NCBI GenBank assembly: GCA_036562185.1
Contig: DATCKN010000036.1
Coordinates: 62,001 to 126,000 of the forward strand
Reading direction: 5' to 3'
Source: Thermoclostridium sp036562185
GTDB taxonomy: Bacteria; Bacillota; Clostridia; DSM-8532
Length of the DNA stretch: 64,000 nt
This document shows, one piece after another, positions 9,137 through 17,404 of this stretch. How positions within the stretch are numbered: position 1 is the stretch's first letter; each line of letters begins with the position of its first letter. A model generated the notes under the pieces. That model was not told where the DNA came from. It did no database searches and saw nothing but the letters and a program-made list of their open reading frames with translations. The position numbers and the translations under genes were made by a program.

Positions 9137-9457
9137 ATGTTTGAAATGAAAGTGGACAACCACGGTGAAAATGGAAAAGTCAGAATAATACTGAGCGGAG
9201 AAATTGATATTTCAACAGCACCTGAATTTAAAACCCGATTATACGAGCTTATTGGTGACGGGACGAAAGATATTGAACTTATCTGTGACAGGTTGTCATA
9301 TATAGACAGCACAGGACTTGGTATTCTGGTCGGAGCCCTTAAGAGGGTAAAAAACCACGAAAACAATGTGTATATTTACCGGCTCCGTGACAATATAAAG
9401 AAGCTTTTCAGAATTACCGGGCTCGATAAAGTATTTATCCTGGAGGAAGCAGTATGA
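9137..9457 (+). CDS. rsbV: Anti-sigma factor antagonist (RsbV/SpoIIAA-like STAS protein)
   Basis: A 106-aa STAS-domain protein. The phosphorylatable serine in the conserved DSTGLG loop (about residue 57) is present, so it can be switched off by a partner kinase and on by a PP2C phosphatase, as in RsbV. It starts after AGGAGG at 9123-9128. Its stop overlaps the ATG of the next gene (ATGA at 9454-9457), so the antagonist and the RsbW-like protein are translationally coupled. No phosphatase gene is in the window. Similarity to SpoIIAA is nearly as good, but the following genes fit the SigB module better. Confidence 0.88.
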   Translation: MFEMKVDNHGENGKVRIILSGEIDISTAPEFKTRLYELIGDGTKDIELICDRLSYIDSTGLGILVGALKRVKNHENNVYIYRLRDNIKKLFRITGLDKVFILEEAV

Positions 9458-9852
9458 GCGGGAATTTTGATGAGATTATAATAAATCTCCCTAAAAAAGC
9501 CGAATATGTAGGCTTTATAAGACTGGCAGTATCCGGCCTGGTATCGAAAATAGGATTTGATATTGATACAGTTGAGGACATAAAGGTTGTCGTTTCTGAG
9601 ATATGCACAAGAATTGTTTCATCGGACTGCGATTCCAGCGAATATTATGATATCAGATTCAAATTGTATAACAATGGTTTCCAGGCATTTTTTAAAGTGC
9701 CGAACTGCCTTGCAGAAAACTTGTTTGACGGTGACTCGGGAGAATTTGCAAAGGCCATTATATCTTCATTGACAGATGAATTCAGTATCACATGTAATGA
9801 TGGTTGCATAATTACAATTGGTAAAAATTTGGGGGATTCCGTTGATGGATAA
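9454..9852 (+). CDS. RsbW-like anti-sigma factor with degenerate ATPase motifs
   Basis: A 132-aa protein that aligns well with RsbW over its first 50 residues (AEYVGFIRLAVSGLVSKIGF, then EDIKVVVSEICTR). The GHKL kinase features are lost. In the N-box the magnesium-binding Asn is Arg (SEICTR where RsbW has SEACTN) and the following His is gone. The G1 DxGxG box is replaced by a segment reading VPNCLAENLF. The glycine-rich G2 box is absent. It probably still binds sigma or RsbV but should not phosphorylate. It is coupled to rsbV upstream and overlaps the sigma gene by 8 bp. Confidence 0.8.
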   Translation: MSGNFDEIIINLPKKAEYVGFIRLAVSGLVSKIGFDIDTVEDIKVVVSEICTRIVSSDCDSSEYYDIRFKLYNNGFQAFFKVPNCLAENLFDGDSGEFAKAIISSLTDEFSITCNDGCIITIGKNLGDSVDG

Positions 9853-10597
9853 CAAACAGGGAAACCATAATGATGTTTCCGACAATCAACTGTTTTTGCA
9901 ATATCGGGAAACGAAAGATCTGAATACCAGGAACGAGATTGTTTCCCGGTACATATACCTGGCTGAGATTCTCGCGAAGAAGTTTATAAATCGCGGCGTG
10001 GAATACGACGATTTATACCAGGTGGCGTGCATGGCATTGATTAATGCCGTTGAACGTTTTGATGTCAGCGCAAACGTAAAGTTTGTAAGTTTCGCAACAC
10101 CTACGATTATAGGTGAAATCAAGCGTTATTTCCGCGACAAGGCTTCGGTTATACGAGTTCCAAGGAGAATCTATGAAATATACCAGAAGGTTAACCATAC
10201 CAGGGAATTTTTAATGCAAAAAAACGGAAGAGTGCCAAGGGTTGATGAAATTGCTGAATATTTAAATCTCAGTGAAGAAACAATTCTCGAAATTATTGAA
10301 TCCTGGAATGTTTATAAAATTCAGTCCTTTGACCAGACAATTTTCGATGATGACGACGTGGAACTGCATGAGGCCGTTGGTGAGGATGACGAGTCATTTG
10401 AAAAAATAATTAACAGGGATTTCCTGGAAAAATCAATGCATCATTTCAGTGAAACAGAAAAAAAATTCATTAAGCTCAGGTATTTTGAAAACAAGACCCA
10501 AAAAGAAATTGCAGCAAAATTTAACGTGTCTCAAATGTATGTTTCAAGACTTGAAAGAAAAACTCTTGAGAAATTTAGAAGAATTCTGAGAAAATAG
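9845..10597 (+). CDS. sigB: SigB/SigF-family RNA polymerase sigma factor
   Basis: A 250-aa sigma factor of the SigB/F/G class with regions 2 (YDDLYQVACMALINAVERFD), 3 and 4 (helix-turn-helix QKEIAAKFNVSQMYVSRLERK), and no region 1.1. The order antagonist, RsbW-like protein, sigma factor fits the general stress SigB module. It could be mistaken for spoIIAC, but the neighbours are not sporulation genes and RsbW-type sequence features favour SigB. The ATG at 9845 lies inside the end of the RsbW-like gene, with GGGGG at 9831-9835. Confidence 0.85.
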   Translation: MDNKQGNHNDVSDNQLFLQYRETKDLNTRNEIVSRYIYLAEILAKKFINRGVEYDDLYQVACMALINAVERFDVSANVKFVSFATPTIIGEIKRYFRDKASVIRVPRRIYEIYQKVNHTREFLMQKNGRVPRVDEIAEYLNLSEETILEIIESWNVYKIQSFDQTIFDDDDVELHEAVGEDDESFEKIINRDFLEKSMHHFSETEKKFIKLRYFENKTQKEIAAKFNVSQMYVSRLERKTLEKFRRILRK

Positions 10598-10676
10598 CCA
10601 AGATGGTGGTAAATAATAGGCAGGATAATTATTTTGCGTTTCACTGTATAGAGGTGAGACCGATGGAGCTGGTCGG

Positions 10677-11120
10677 ATGAAAGTGAGAAAAATATACAGG
10701 GGTTTTATTTTAAATGATGCTAATGCTGTATGTGAAACGGTGAGAGGCATTGTTTCATATTTGGAGAATTCTGTTGGGATTAACAGTGATCAGTCCTTTG
10801 ATGTAAAAATAATATTGAATGAGCTTCTGCAAAATGCAATTGAGCATGGAAATTTGCTGAATTGTCAAAAGAAGGTTTATATGGATGTATGTATCAGAGA
10901 AGAGGATATCCTGAGCATAACAATAAAAGATCAGGGACAGGGCTTTGATGTCAATAAGATTTTTAATGTCGAAAACAATCAGATGCATCATGGTATAACG
11001 GATGATATCACCGAACTCCCTGAATGCGGCAGGGGACTTTTGATAGTCAGAAGTTTATGCGATGATATATCTTTTAATCATAAGGGTAATTGTATTAATG
11101 TGAAGAAAAAATTAATTTAA
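10677..11120 (+). CDS. Intact HATPase anti-sigma/serine-kinase protein
   Basis: A 147-aa stand-alone GHKL ATPase of the RsbW/RsbT type. All ATP-binding boxes are intact: N-box NELLQNAIEHGN, G1 box DQGQGFD and G2 box GRGLLIV. It follows the sigma gene by about 80 nt and could supply the kinase activity that the degenerate RsbW-like protein lacks, for example by phosphorylating the STAS antagonist. That role is inference from position. A five-codon frame starting at 10663 overlaps its start and may couple translation; the ribosome site of the main ATG is weak. Confidence 0.85.
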   Translation: MKVRKIYRGFILNDANAVCETVRGIVSYLENSVGINSDQSFDVKIILNELLQNAIEHGNLLNCQKKVYMDVCIREEDILSITIKDQGQGFDVNKIFNVENNQMHHGITDDITELPECGRGLLIVRSLCDDISFNHKGNCINVKKKLI

Positions 11121-11311
11121 ATTTTTTCAATTTTTACCATTAAGGTAAGGGAAGGGCAAACTTTTTCTGGTCAAAATACAGAATATATGATAGAATTAGA
11201 CTATAAAATTGATTATAAGGTTTTATTTATTATAGATGAATCGAATAAACGGGATATGGGCTTTGGGATGTTGGTCCGGAAAGGATCCCGGCATGATTGG
11301 AGATGATAAGT

Positions 11312-13591
11312 ATGATGAAGTGTTCCATTTGCAAGAAGAATATTGCAGTGATTTTTATAACTAAAGTTATTAACGGCAAGCAGGAACCTATCGGGTTATG
11401 CATGCAATGTGCCCAAAAACAGGGTATTGCTCCGTTAAATCAAATTATCCAGCAGACCGGCATGACCCCTCAGGATTTTGAAAACTTGAGCAATCAGATG
11501 ATGAATTTGTTTGAAAATATGGACATGGACAGTTTCGAAGAAGCTTTTCCGGAGAATGACGAAGGAAAGGGCAACCAGTTGCTGCGTGCATTTGGAAATG
11601 CAGAACCCGAGGACAAACCATCTGGTGAAGATGACAAGAAAAACGGAAATTATGACGGTGTCAGGGTCAAGACCAAAAAGCAGGGAAAGCGAAAATATCT
11701 TGACATGTATGGAACAAATTTAACCGAAAAGGCTGCCAGAGGCGAAATTGACAAAATAGTCGGCCGTGAGCGCGAAATTGACCGGGTAATTCAGATTCTT
11801 AACAGAAGGGCCAAAAATAACCCTGTTCTTATTGGGGAACCGGGTGTAGGTAAAACGGCAATAGCCGAAGGATTGGCCGTACGTATTGTAAACAGGCAGG
11901 TTCCCGCAAGGTTTTTTACAAGCGAGATTTATCTGCTTGATTTGGCTGCTGTTGTTGCCGGTACACAATTCAGAGGCCAGTTTGAAGCAAGAATGAAATC
12001 CATATTAAAAGAAGCGAAGGAAAATGGAAATATCATTCTTGTTATTGACGAATTACACAATATTATCGGTGCAGGTGACGCAGAAGGCGGTGCGATGAAT
12101 GCTGCCAATATTTTAAAACCTGCTCTCGCCCGTGGCGAAGTACAGGTAATAGGTGCAACAACACTGGATGAGTACAGAAAATATATTGAAAAGGATGCGG
12201 CACTGGAAAGAAGGTTCCAGCCTGTCTTGGTTGATGAACCAACCGTATCCGAGTCAATAGAAATTCTAAAGGGTATAAAAGGCTACTATGAAGATTATCA
12301 TCATGTAAGGATTCCCGATGACGTCATTGAATATGCCGTAATATTGTCAGACAGGTATATTCATGACAGGTTTCTGCCTGATAAGGCAATTGATGTTATT
12401 GATGAAGCAGGTTCGCGCGTTAATCTTATGAACCAGGGCCTGGTTGAGTTAGAGTCTCTTAAGCTGGAACTGCAAAAAGTGCAGGAAGCCAAAGAACAGG
12501 CGGCATTGCATGACGATTACAAGAAAGCGGCAGATTATAAGGTAGAGGAGTGCAGGCTTCAGGAAAAAATAAATGAACTGACCGAAAAATATGGGACAAT
12601 GGATGTGACAAAGGATGACATTGCACATGTAATTGAATCCTGGACTAAAATACCGGTAAGCAGGATAACCGAAGCCGAAGCCCAAAAATTAATTTCACTG
12701 GAGGAGCGCCTGCATAAAAGGGTTGTCGGACAAAACAAGGCGGTTGAGAGTGTATCTAAGGCAATCAGGAGGAACAGATCTGATTTCAGGAAAAAGCGTA
12801 AACCCAGTTCGTTTATTTTTGTAGGTCCTACCGGTGTGGGGAAAACAGAGCTTGCCCGTGCTGTTGCGGCAGAGTTGTTTGGCAGCGAAGATGCAATGAT
12901 TAGGCTTGATATGTCCGAGTATATGGAAAAACATACGGTATCGAAGCTGATAGGTGCACCTCCCGGTTATGTAGGTTATGATCAGGGCGGGCAATTAACC
13001 GAAAAAGTACGCAGGAAGCCATATTCTGTGATCCTGCTTGACGAAATTGAAAAAGCTCATCCCGATGTTTTCAATATGCTGCTGCAGATTATGGAGGACG
13101 GAAGGTTAACCGACAGCCAGGGAAGGACAGTCGGGTTTGAGAACACCATCATAATCATGACGTCAAATGCAGGAACCAGTAACAGGGCTTATAGTATAGG
13201 GTATAATAATGAAAACAATGCTACTCTGGAAAAACAGGTGATGGATGCCGTAAAAAACACTTTCCGCCCCGAGTTTTTAAACAGGGTGGATGAAGTAATT
13301 GTTTTTGAAGAGTTAACAAAAGAGCAGCTTAACAGTATTGTGGATATGATGATCGAGGAAGTAAGAAGAAATGCTCTGGAAAAGGGCATTGATATAAAGG
13401 TAAGTCAAAAGGCCAAAGATGCGCTGGTTGAAAAAGGTTATAGTCCCAAGTACGGAGCAAGGCCTCTCAGGAAGAAGATCCAACAGTATATAGAAGACGA
13501 GCTCGCGGAAAAATACTTAAAAGGCGAGATAGCAAAAGGCTCTGTTGTATCTGTTGATTTTGACGGTGACGGGTTTGTTTTTGAAAATTAA
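11312..13591 (+). CDS. clpE: ClpE-type AAA+ unfoldase with N-terminal zinc finger
   Basis: A 759-aa Hsp100 protein. Instead of the Clp N-domain repeats of ClpC it starts with a four-cysteine zinc finger (CSICKK ... CMQCAQ), the mark of ClpE. A linker rich in charged residues leads to AAA domain 1 (Walker A GEPGVGKT near residue 175), a middle region with a UVR-like motif (KKAADYKVEECRLQEKI) and AAA domain 2 (GPTGVGKT near 505). It unfolds damaged proteins for ClpP. The ATG at 11312 sits 9 nt after GGAG; upstream TTG and ATG codons in frame lack spacing. Upstream are two CtsR-like half sites with non-standard spacing. Confidence 0.92.
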   Translation: MMKCSICKKNIAVIFITKVINGKQEPIGLCMQCAQKQGIAPLNQIIQQTGMTPQDFENLSNQMMNLFENMDMDSFEEAFPENDEGKGNQLLRAFGNAEPEDKPSGEDDKKNGNYDGVRVKTKKQGKRKYLDMYGTNLTEKAARGEIDKIVGREREIDRVIQILNRRAKNNPVLIGEPGVGKTAIAEGLAVRIVNRQVPARFFTSEIYLLDLAAVVAGTQFRGQFEARMKSILKEAKENGNIILVIDELHNIIGAGDAEGGAMNAANILKPALARGEVQVIGATTLDEYRKYIEKDAALERRFQPVLVDEPTVSESIEILKGIKGYYEDYHHVRIPDDVIEYAVILSDRYIHDRFLPDKAIDVIDEAGSRVNLMNQGLVELESLKLELQKVQEAKEQAALHDDYKKAADYKVEECRLQEKINELTEKYGTMDVTKDDIAHVIESWTKIPVSRITEAEAQKLISLEERLHKRVVGQNKAVESVSKAIRRNRSDFRKKRKPSSFIFVGPTGVGKTELARAVAAELFGSEDAMIRLDMSEYMEKHTVSKLIGAPPGYVGYDQGGQLTEKVRRKPYSVILLDEIEKAHPDVFNMLLQIMEDGRLTDSQGRTVGFENTIIIMTSNAGTSNRAYSIGYNNENNATLEKQVMDAVKNTFRPEFLNRVDEVIVFEELTKEQLNSIVDMMIEEVRRNALEKGIDIKVSQKAKDALVEKGYSPKYGARPLRKKIQQYIEDELAEKYLKGEIAKGSVVSVDFDGDGFVFEN

Positions 13592-13639
13592 AATTTATAC
13601 CTGGCTGGCAAATTGATATTGCCGTTTTTATAATTGGTT

Positions 13640-13668
13640 AAAGATCCGGTTTAATCCGGATCTTTTTT
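13640..13668 (+). terminator. Rho-independent terminator after clpE
   Basis: AAAGATCCGG pairs with CCGGATCTTTT across a TTTAAT loop, followed by a T-run. It separates the stress module from the spoVA genes. Confidence 0.85.
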
Positions 13669-13768
13669 GTTAACATAAATTATTCTTCATTGCTTTTAGA
13701 ATATTTTTAGAATAAGCATCAAAAAATAAACTTGATTTTTGATAAAGTAGTGGCTGGGAGGTCTTTAA

Positions 13769-13948
13769 ATGGTAGGAAAAATTTTAAACAGAACCAGATA
13801 CTTATGGATAGCTGTAATTTTATCTGTTCTGCTGCTGGGAGCGGCTATCACGCTGCTTATCATCACGGCAAAACCAAAAGAGCAAATACCTCAAAAAGGG
13901 GTGTTTGTTCTTAAAGGATATCACAACGGTACAAGCAGGTATTTTTAA
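13769..13948 (+). CDS. 59-aa single-helix membrane protein ahead of spoVAC
   Basis: A short open frame with a very good ribosome site (GGGAGG at 13756-13761, 7-nt spacer to the ATG). The protein has a short basic start (MVGKILNRTRYLW), one transmembrane helix (about 12-33) and a small outward tail ending in NGTSRYF. It lies 35 nt upstream of spoVAC in the same direction, so it probably belongs to the spoVA transcription unit. I do not recognise a family. A SpoVA accessory role is inferred from position only. Confidence 0.65.
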   Translation: MVGKILNRTRYLWIAVILSVLLLGAAITLLIITAKPKEQIPQKGVFVLKGYHNGTSRYF

Positions 13949-13983
13949 TAGATTTATTCCAGGGTTGAAAGGGGTGACAGCAA

Positions 13984-14427
13984 ATGGAACAGAAAAGGAC
14001 GAAGGAGGAATATAAAAAATGGTCGCAGGAGCTGGCTCCGAGGACTCCAAAGGCTAGAAACCTTATTATGGCATTTTTTATTGGCGGAATAATATGCACA
14101 ATTGGCCAACTGATATTGAAGGCGTTGTTAAATACCGGTTTGTCAAAGGATGATGCCAGTTCTTTAACTACACTTTTCATGATATTTATAGGAGCATTTC
14201 TGACTGGTTTGAATGTGTATGATGATATCGGAAGAATTGGAGGAGCAGGTGCAGCGATACCTGTGACAGGATTTGCAAATTCTATTGTATCTCCCGCAAT
14301 GGAATATAAAAGAGAAGGATATGTTATGGGTGTAGGTGCAAGAATGTTTTTAATTGCGGGACCGGTTCTTGTGTACGGAATTATTTCTTCAATTATAGTA
14401 GGAATAATATATTACCTTATAACTTAA
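13984..14427 (+). CDS. spoVAC: Stage V sporulation protein AC
   Basis: A 147-aa membrane protein with several hydrophobic helices and the SpoVAC/AE family segment GGAGAAIPVTGFANSIVSPAMEYKREG cut at the middle by a loop. SpoVAC forms the mechanosensitive channel in the spore inner membrane that moves dipicolinic acid into the forespore and out at germination. It is followed by spoVAD and spoVAE, the minimal C-D-E set found in Clostridia. Expression is expected in the forespore under SigG; I could not identify a convincing SigG promoter upstream. Confidence 0.95.
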   Translation: MEQKRTKEEYKKWSQELAPRTPKARNLIMAFFIGGIICTIGQLILKALLNTGLSKDDASSLTTLFMIFIGAFLTGLNVYDDIGRIGGAGAAIPVTGFANSIVSPAMEYKREGYVMGVGARMFLIAGPVLVYGIISSIIVGIIYYLIT

Positions 14428-14468
14428 AGCTTGTATAGACGTTCATCCAATGAGAAAGGGAGGAAGAT

Positions 14469-15479
14469 ATGGGTACCAGGTTGGGAAAACAGACTGTACG
14501 GCTGGATAGCAAACCTGTGATACAGTCATGGGCTGCAATTGTAGGAGCAAAAGAAGGCCATGGGCCACTGGGCAGGTTTTTTGATGAAATAATAGAAGAT
14601 GAATATTTCGGTGAAGAAAGTTTTGAAAAAGCCGAAAGCAAATTTTTAAGGGAAACGCTGGCGAAAATACTGATGAAAGGCAAAGTCTCGTCAGGGGATA
14701 TACAATATATATTTGCGGGTGATTTGCTGAATCAATGTATTGCTGCAAATTTCGGTGTAAGGGAAAGTGAAATCCCTTTTTTTGGGCTTTATGGTGCGTG
14801 TTCCACAATGGCTGAATCTTTGAGTCTCGGAAGCCTGATGGTGGAAGGCGGTTTTGCCGAAAGGTGCGTTTGCATTACATCCAGCCATTTTTGCTCGGCT
14901 GAAAAGCAATTCAGGTTTCCTTTGGAATTTGGAAACCAAAGGCCACCCACTGCACAGTGGACAGTCACCGGAGCGGGCGGAGTAATGGTGGGGAAAGCCG
15001 GCGACGGCCCACGGGTTGTCCATGTTACAACGGGAAAGATTGTTGATATGGGAATAACCGATGCAAACGATATGGGCTCGGCCATGGCACCAGCGGCTTG
15101 TGACACAATAACCGCACATTTCAGGGAAACAGACCTTCCACCGAATCATTACGATTTAATAGTAACAGGTGACCTGGGGATCCATGGCAAGAATCTATGC
15201 TTGCAGTTGCTTGAAGAAAACGGCATTACAATAAAAGAATTTTATGATGACTGCGGAGTGATGATATACGATCCACAAAAACAGAAAACAGATTGCGGGG
15301 GAAGTGGATGTGCCTGTTCGGCAACGGTCCTGGCCGGATATATTCTTGAGAAGATGTCAAAACGGGAACTGAACAGGGTTCTGTTTGTAGCCACAGGCGC
15401 ACTCCACAGCCCGATAAGCGTGCAACAGGGTGAAAGTATTCCTGCAATAGCCCATGCAGTCGGTATTGAAATGGTTTAA
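14469..15479 (+). CDS. spoVAD: Stage V sporulation protein AD
   Basis: A 336-aa soluble protein with a thiolase-like (ketosynthase) fold. The region GLYGACSTMAESLSLGS corresponds to the family's active-site loop, with a cysteine in place. SpoVAD binds dipicolinic acid at the outer face of the inner spore membrane and works with SpoVAC and SpoVAE. GGGAGG precedes the ATG by 7 nt. The C-terminal GALHSPISVQQGESIPAIAH is typical of the family. Confidence 0.96.
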   Translation: MGTRLGKQTVRLDSKPVIQSWAAIVGAKEGHGPLGRFFDEIIEDEYFGEESFEKAESKFLRETLAKILMKGKVSSGDIQYIFAGDLLNQCIAANFGVRESEIPFFGLYGACSTMAESLSLGSLMVEGGFAERCVCITSSHFCSAEKQFRFPLEFGNQRPPTAQWTVTGAGGVMVGKAGDGPRVVHVTTGKIVDMGITDANDMGSAMAPAACDTITAHFRETDLPPNHYDLIVTGDLGIHGKNLCLQLLEENGITIKEFYDDCGVMIYDPQKQKTDCGGSGCACSATVLAGYILEKMSKRELNRVLFVATGALHSPISVQQGESIPAIAHAVGIEMV

Positions 15480-15502
15480 AGATTTTTATTGAGGTGAAAA
15501 GA

Positions 15503-15865
15503 ATGGATTACTTAAGGGCATTTATTGTTGGCGGACTAATCTGTGTTGTCGGACAATTGCTTATTGACCTGACGAAACTTACCCCGGCAAGAATAATGGT
15601 TATTTTTGTTGTAGCCGGTGTCATACTCGGTGCATTGGGGATATACCCGTTACTGGTTGAATGGGGCGGCGCAGGGGCAACTGTGCCGATAATTGGTTTT
15701 GGAAATGTTCTTGCAAAAGGCGTTATGGAGGATGTAGACAAAAAAGGGCTTATTGGTGCATTCAGCGGCGGTGTCAGGGCAGGAGCCGTCGGAATAGCCG
15801 CGGCAGTATTTTTCGGATATATTATGGCAGTTGTATCCAAGCCAAAAACAAAAAACAAGGCATAA
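15503..15865 (+). CDS. spoVAE: Stage V sporulation protein AE (AEb type)
   Basis: A 120-aa membrane protein homologous to SpoVAC, with about four hydrophobic segments and the family loop GGAGATVPIIGFGN. It is the third component of the dipicolinic acid channel set. GAGGTG at 15491-15496 lies 6 nt before the ATG at 15503, so an in-frame GTG at 15494 is not the likely start. A short hairpin (GGTGGAG/CTCCACC, 15976-15994) lies between it and the next gene. Confidence 0.94.
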   Translation: MDYLRAFIVGGLICVVGQLLIDLTKLTPARIMVIFVVAGVILGALGIYPLLVEWGGAGATVPIIGFGNVLAKGVMEDVDKKGLIGAFSGGVRAGAVGIAAAVFFGYIMAVVSKPKTKNKA

Positions 15866-16031
15866 ATTAACGGAAAATGTCAACAAGTGTATGTTGCACA
15901 AGACAATGGTTTTCATTATAATCAGTATAGACTGTTTAAAATCAGTTTTTCATTTATTTCCCAATAATGTATGCGGGTGGAGTAAATCTCCACCTTACTT
16001 GCTAAATTAATGAATATGAGGTGCCTTGCTT

Positions 16032-17312
16032 ATGAGGAGAAAACGACGATTAAACCTGATACTAAGCATAATTGTAATAATAGTTGCCGGATGTGGAATT
16101 GGGATGATTATAAGCCTGCTGGTTAACGACCGAAATAACAATAGTGGTAACTTACATATATCACCTTCGCCAACCCGGGCAGTCAGCGAAAATAATCCGG
16201 CAGTTTCACCCACTTCAACTCCTGAGGCTACCGTAACACCCACTCCATTGCCGACACCCACCCCAACTCCGTCGGCTATTGCCTCCATTGAAGTTAAAGG
16301 TTTATATTTGACTGCGAATACGGCTGGCAATCCTTCAAGGCTCCAGCATTTTATTGATTTGGCCAACAGGACCGAGATTAATACTTTTGTCATAGATATC
16401 AAGGATGACTATGGGAAAATATGCTATGAAACTCAAGTACCGCTTGCATTGAAACATGGGGCGTGGGAGAAGAAATACGATGCGAAAGAGGTTATTCAAA
16501 AGCTCCATGAAAACAATATAAAAGTGGTAGGAAGGCTGGTATGCTTCAACGATCCTTTTATGCCGGTTAAGGAACCAGGGATGAGCCTTAAAAACAGCAA
16601 GGGAGAGGTTTTCAAGGCTTCTGTAGGTAATTCATATCTTGCATGGCTTGATCCTTCAAAGGAGGGGGCATGGCAGTATATTATCGATATCGCAAAGGAA
16701 GCAATAGCCTTTGGTTTTGATGAAATCCAGTTTGATTATATACGTTTCCCTGAAACTACAAATTATAAGTATGATATGAGCCATCTTGAAAAAGAAAAAA
16801 GCGAATATATTGACAACTTTATTATGACGGCAATAGAGCAAATGCCAAATGTTACTCTTTCGGCTGATATTTTCGGAAGCGTATGCCTGCAGAGCAAGGA
16901 TGTGGGCGGAATAGGTCAGACCCTTGAAACTATAAGCGAACGGATACACTATATATCTCCCATGATTTATCCTTCACATTTTGCCAACAACAGCAATCAT
17001 TATTCAGGAAACGGCATAGGAACGAATATAAACGGCATTTTGTTTGAAAAACCCGATCTTGAACCGTATAAAGTTATATACAATACGCTTCTGGTTACAA
17101 AACAAAGGCTTGAGAATGCGGGTGTTGACGTAAAGGTAAGGCCATATTTGCAAGGTTTTACGGCTACATATATCCCTGAAGGGTACCGTATCAATTACGG
17201 GGCGGAACAATACAGGGCCCAGATCCAGGCTGTTTACGATGCCGGATTTACCGAATGGATTTTCTGGAATTCAGGAAATAATTATGTGGAGGATGCGTTT
17301 TTGCCTGAATAA
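16032..17312 (+). CDS. Membrane-anchored putative glycoside hydrolase (DUF4015), copy 1
   Basis: A 426-aa protein with an N-terminal membrane anchor (about 8-30), a Thr/Pro-rich linker (about 40-90, with repeated PTP units) and a DUF4015 putative glycosyl hydrolase domain to the C-terminus. The domain is a predicted TIM barrel with conserved VIDIKDDYG, GRLVCFNDP, FDEIQFDYIRFPE and SPMIYPSHF segments; acidic residues in FDEIQFDYIRFPE are likely catalytic. The substrate is unknown but is probably extracellular or cell-wall sugar. GAGGTG precedes the ATG by 8 nt. A paralogue follows directly. Confidence 0.85.
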   Translation: MRRKRRLNLILSIIVIIVAGCGIGMIISLLVNDRNNNSGNLHISPSPTRAVSENNPAVSPTSTPEATVTPTPLPTPTPTPSAIASIEVKGLYLTANTAGNPSRLQHFIDLANRTEINTFVIDIKDDYGKICYETQVPLALKHGAWEKKYDAKEVIQKLHENNIKVVGRLVCFNDPFMPVKEPGMSLKNSKGEVFKASVGNSYLAWLDPSKEGAWQYIIDIAKEAIAFGFDEIQFDYIRFPETTNYKYDMSHLEKEKSEYIDNFIMTAIEQMPNVTLSADIFGSVCLQSKDVGGIGQTLETISERIHYISPMIYPSHFANNSNHYSGNGIGTNINGILFEKPDLEPYKVIYNTLLVTKQRLENAGVDVKVRPYLQGFTATYIPEGYRINYGAEQYRAQIQAVYDAGFTEWIFWNSGNNYVEDAFLPE

Positions 17313-17404
17313 ATTGAAATTTATCGTTTATGCAATGTATACTGAAGATAGGAACAAGAATATAATTCTTGTAAAAATGTTTGTATAACAGGGGGAACCC
17401 ATTA

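Noticed and set aside
9137..10597. spoIIA operon (spoIIAA-spoIIAB-sigF)
   Set aside because: The order is alike, but the middle protein aligns with RsbW rather than SpoIIAB and the neighbours (J-like protein, extra HATPase, clpE) fit a stress module. SpoIIAB should keep its kinase motifs.
11154..11175. CtsR operator upstream of clpE
   Set aside because: GGGCAAA and GGTCAAA are present but start 15 bp apart, whereas CtsR heptads are 10 bp apart. It may be chance.
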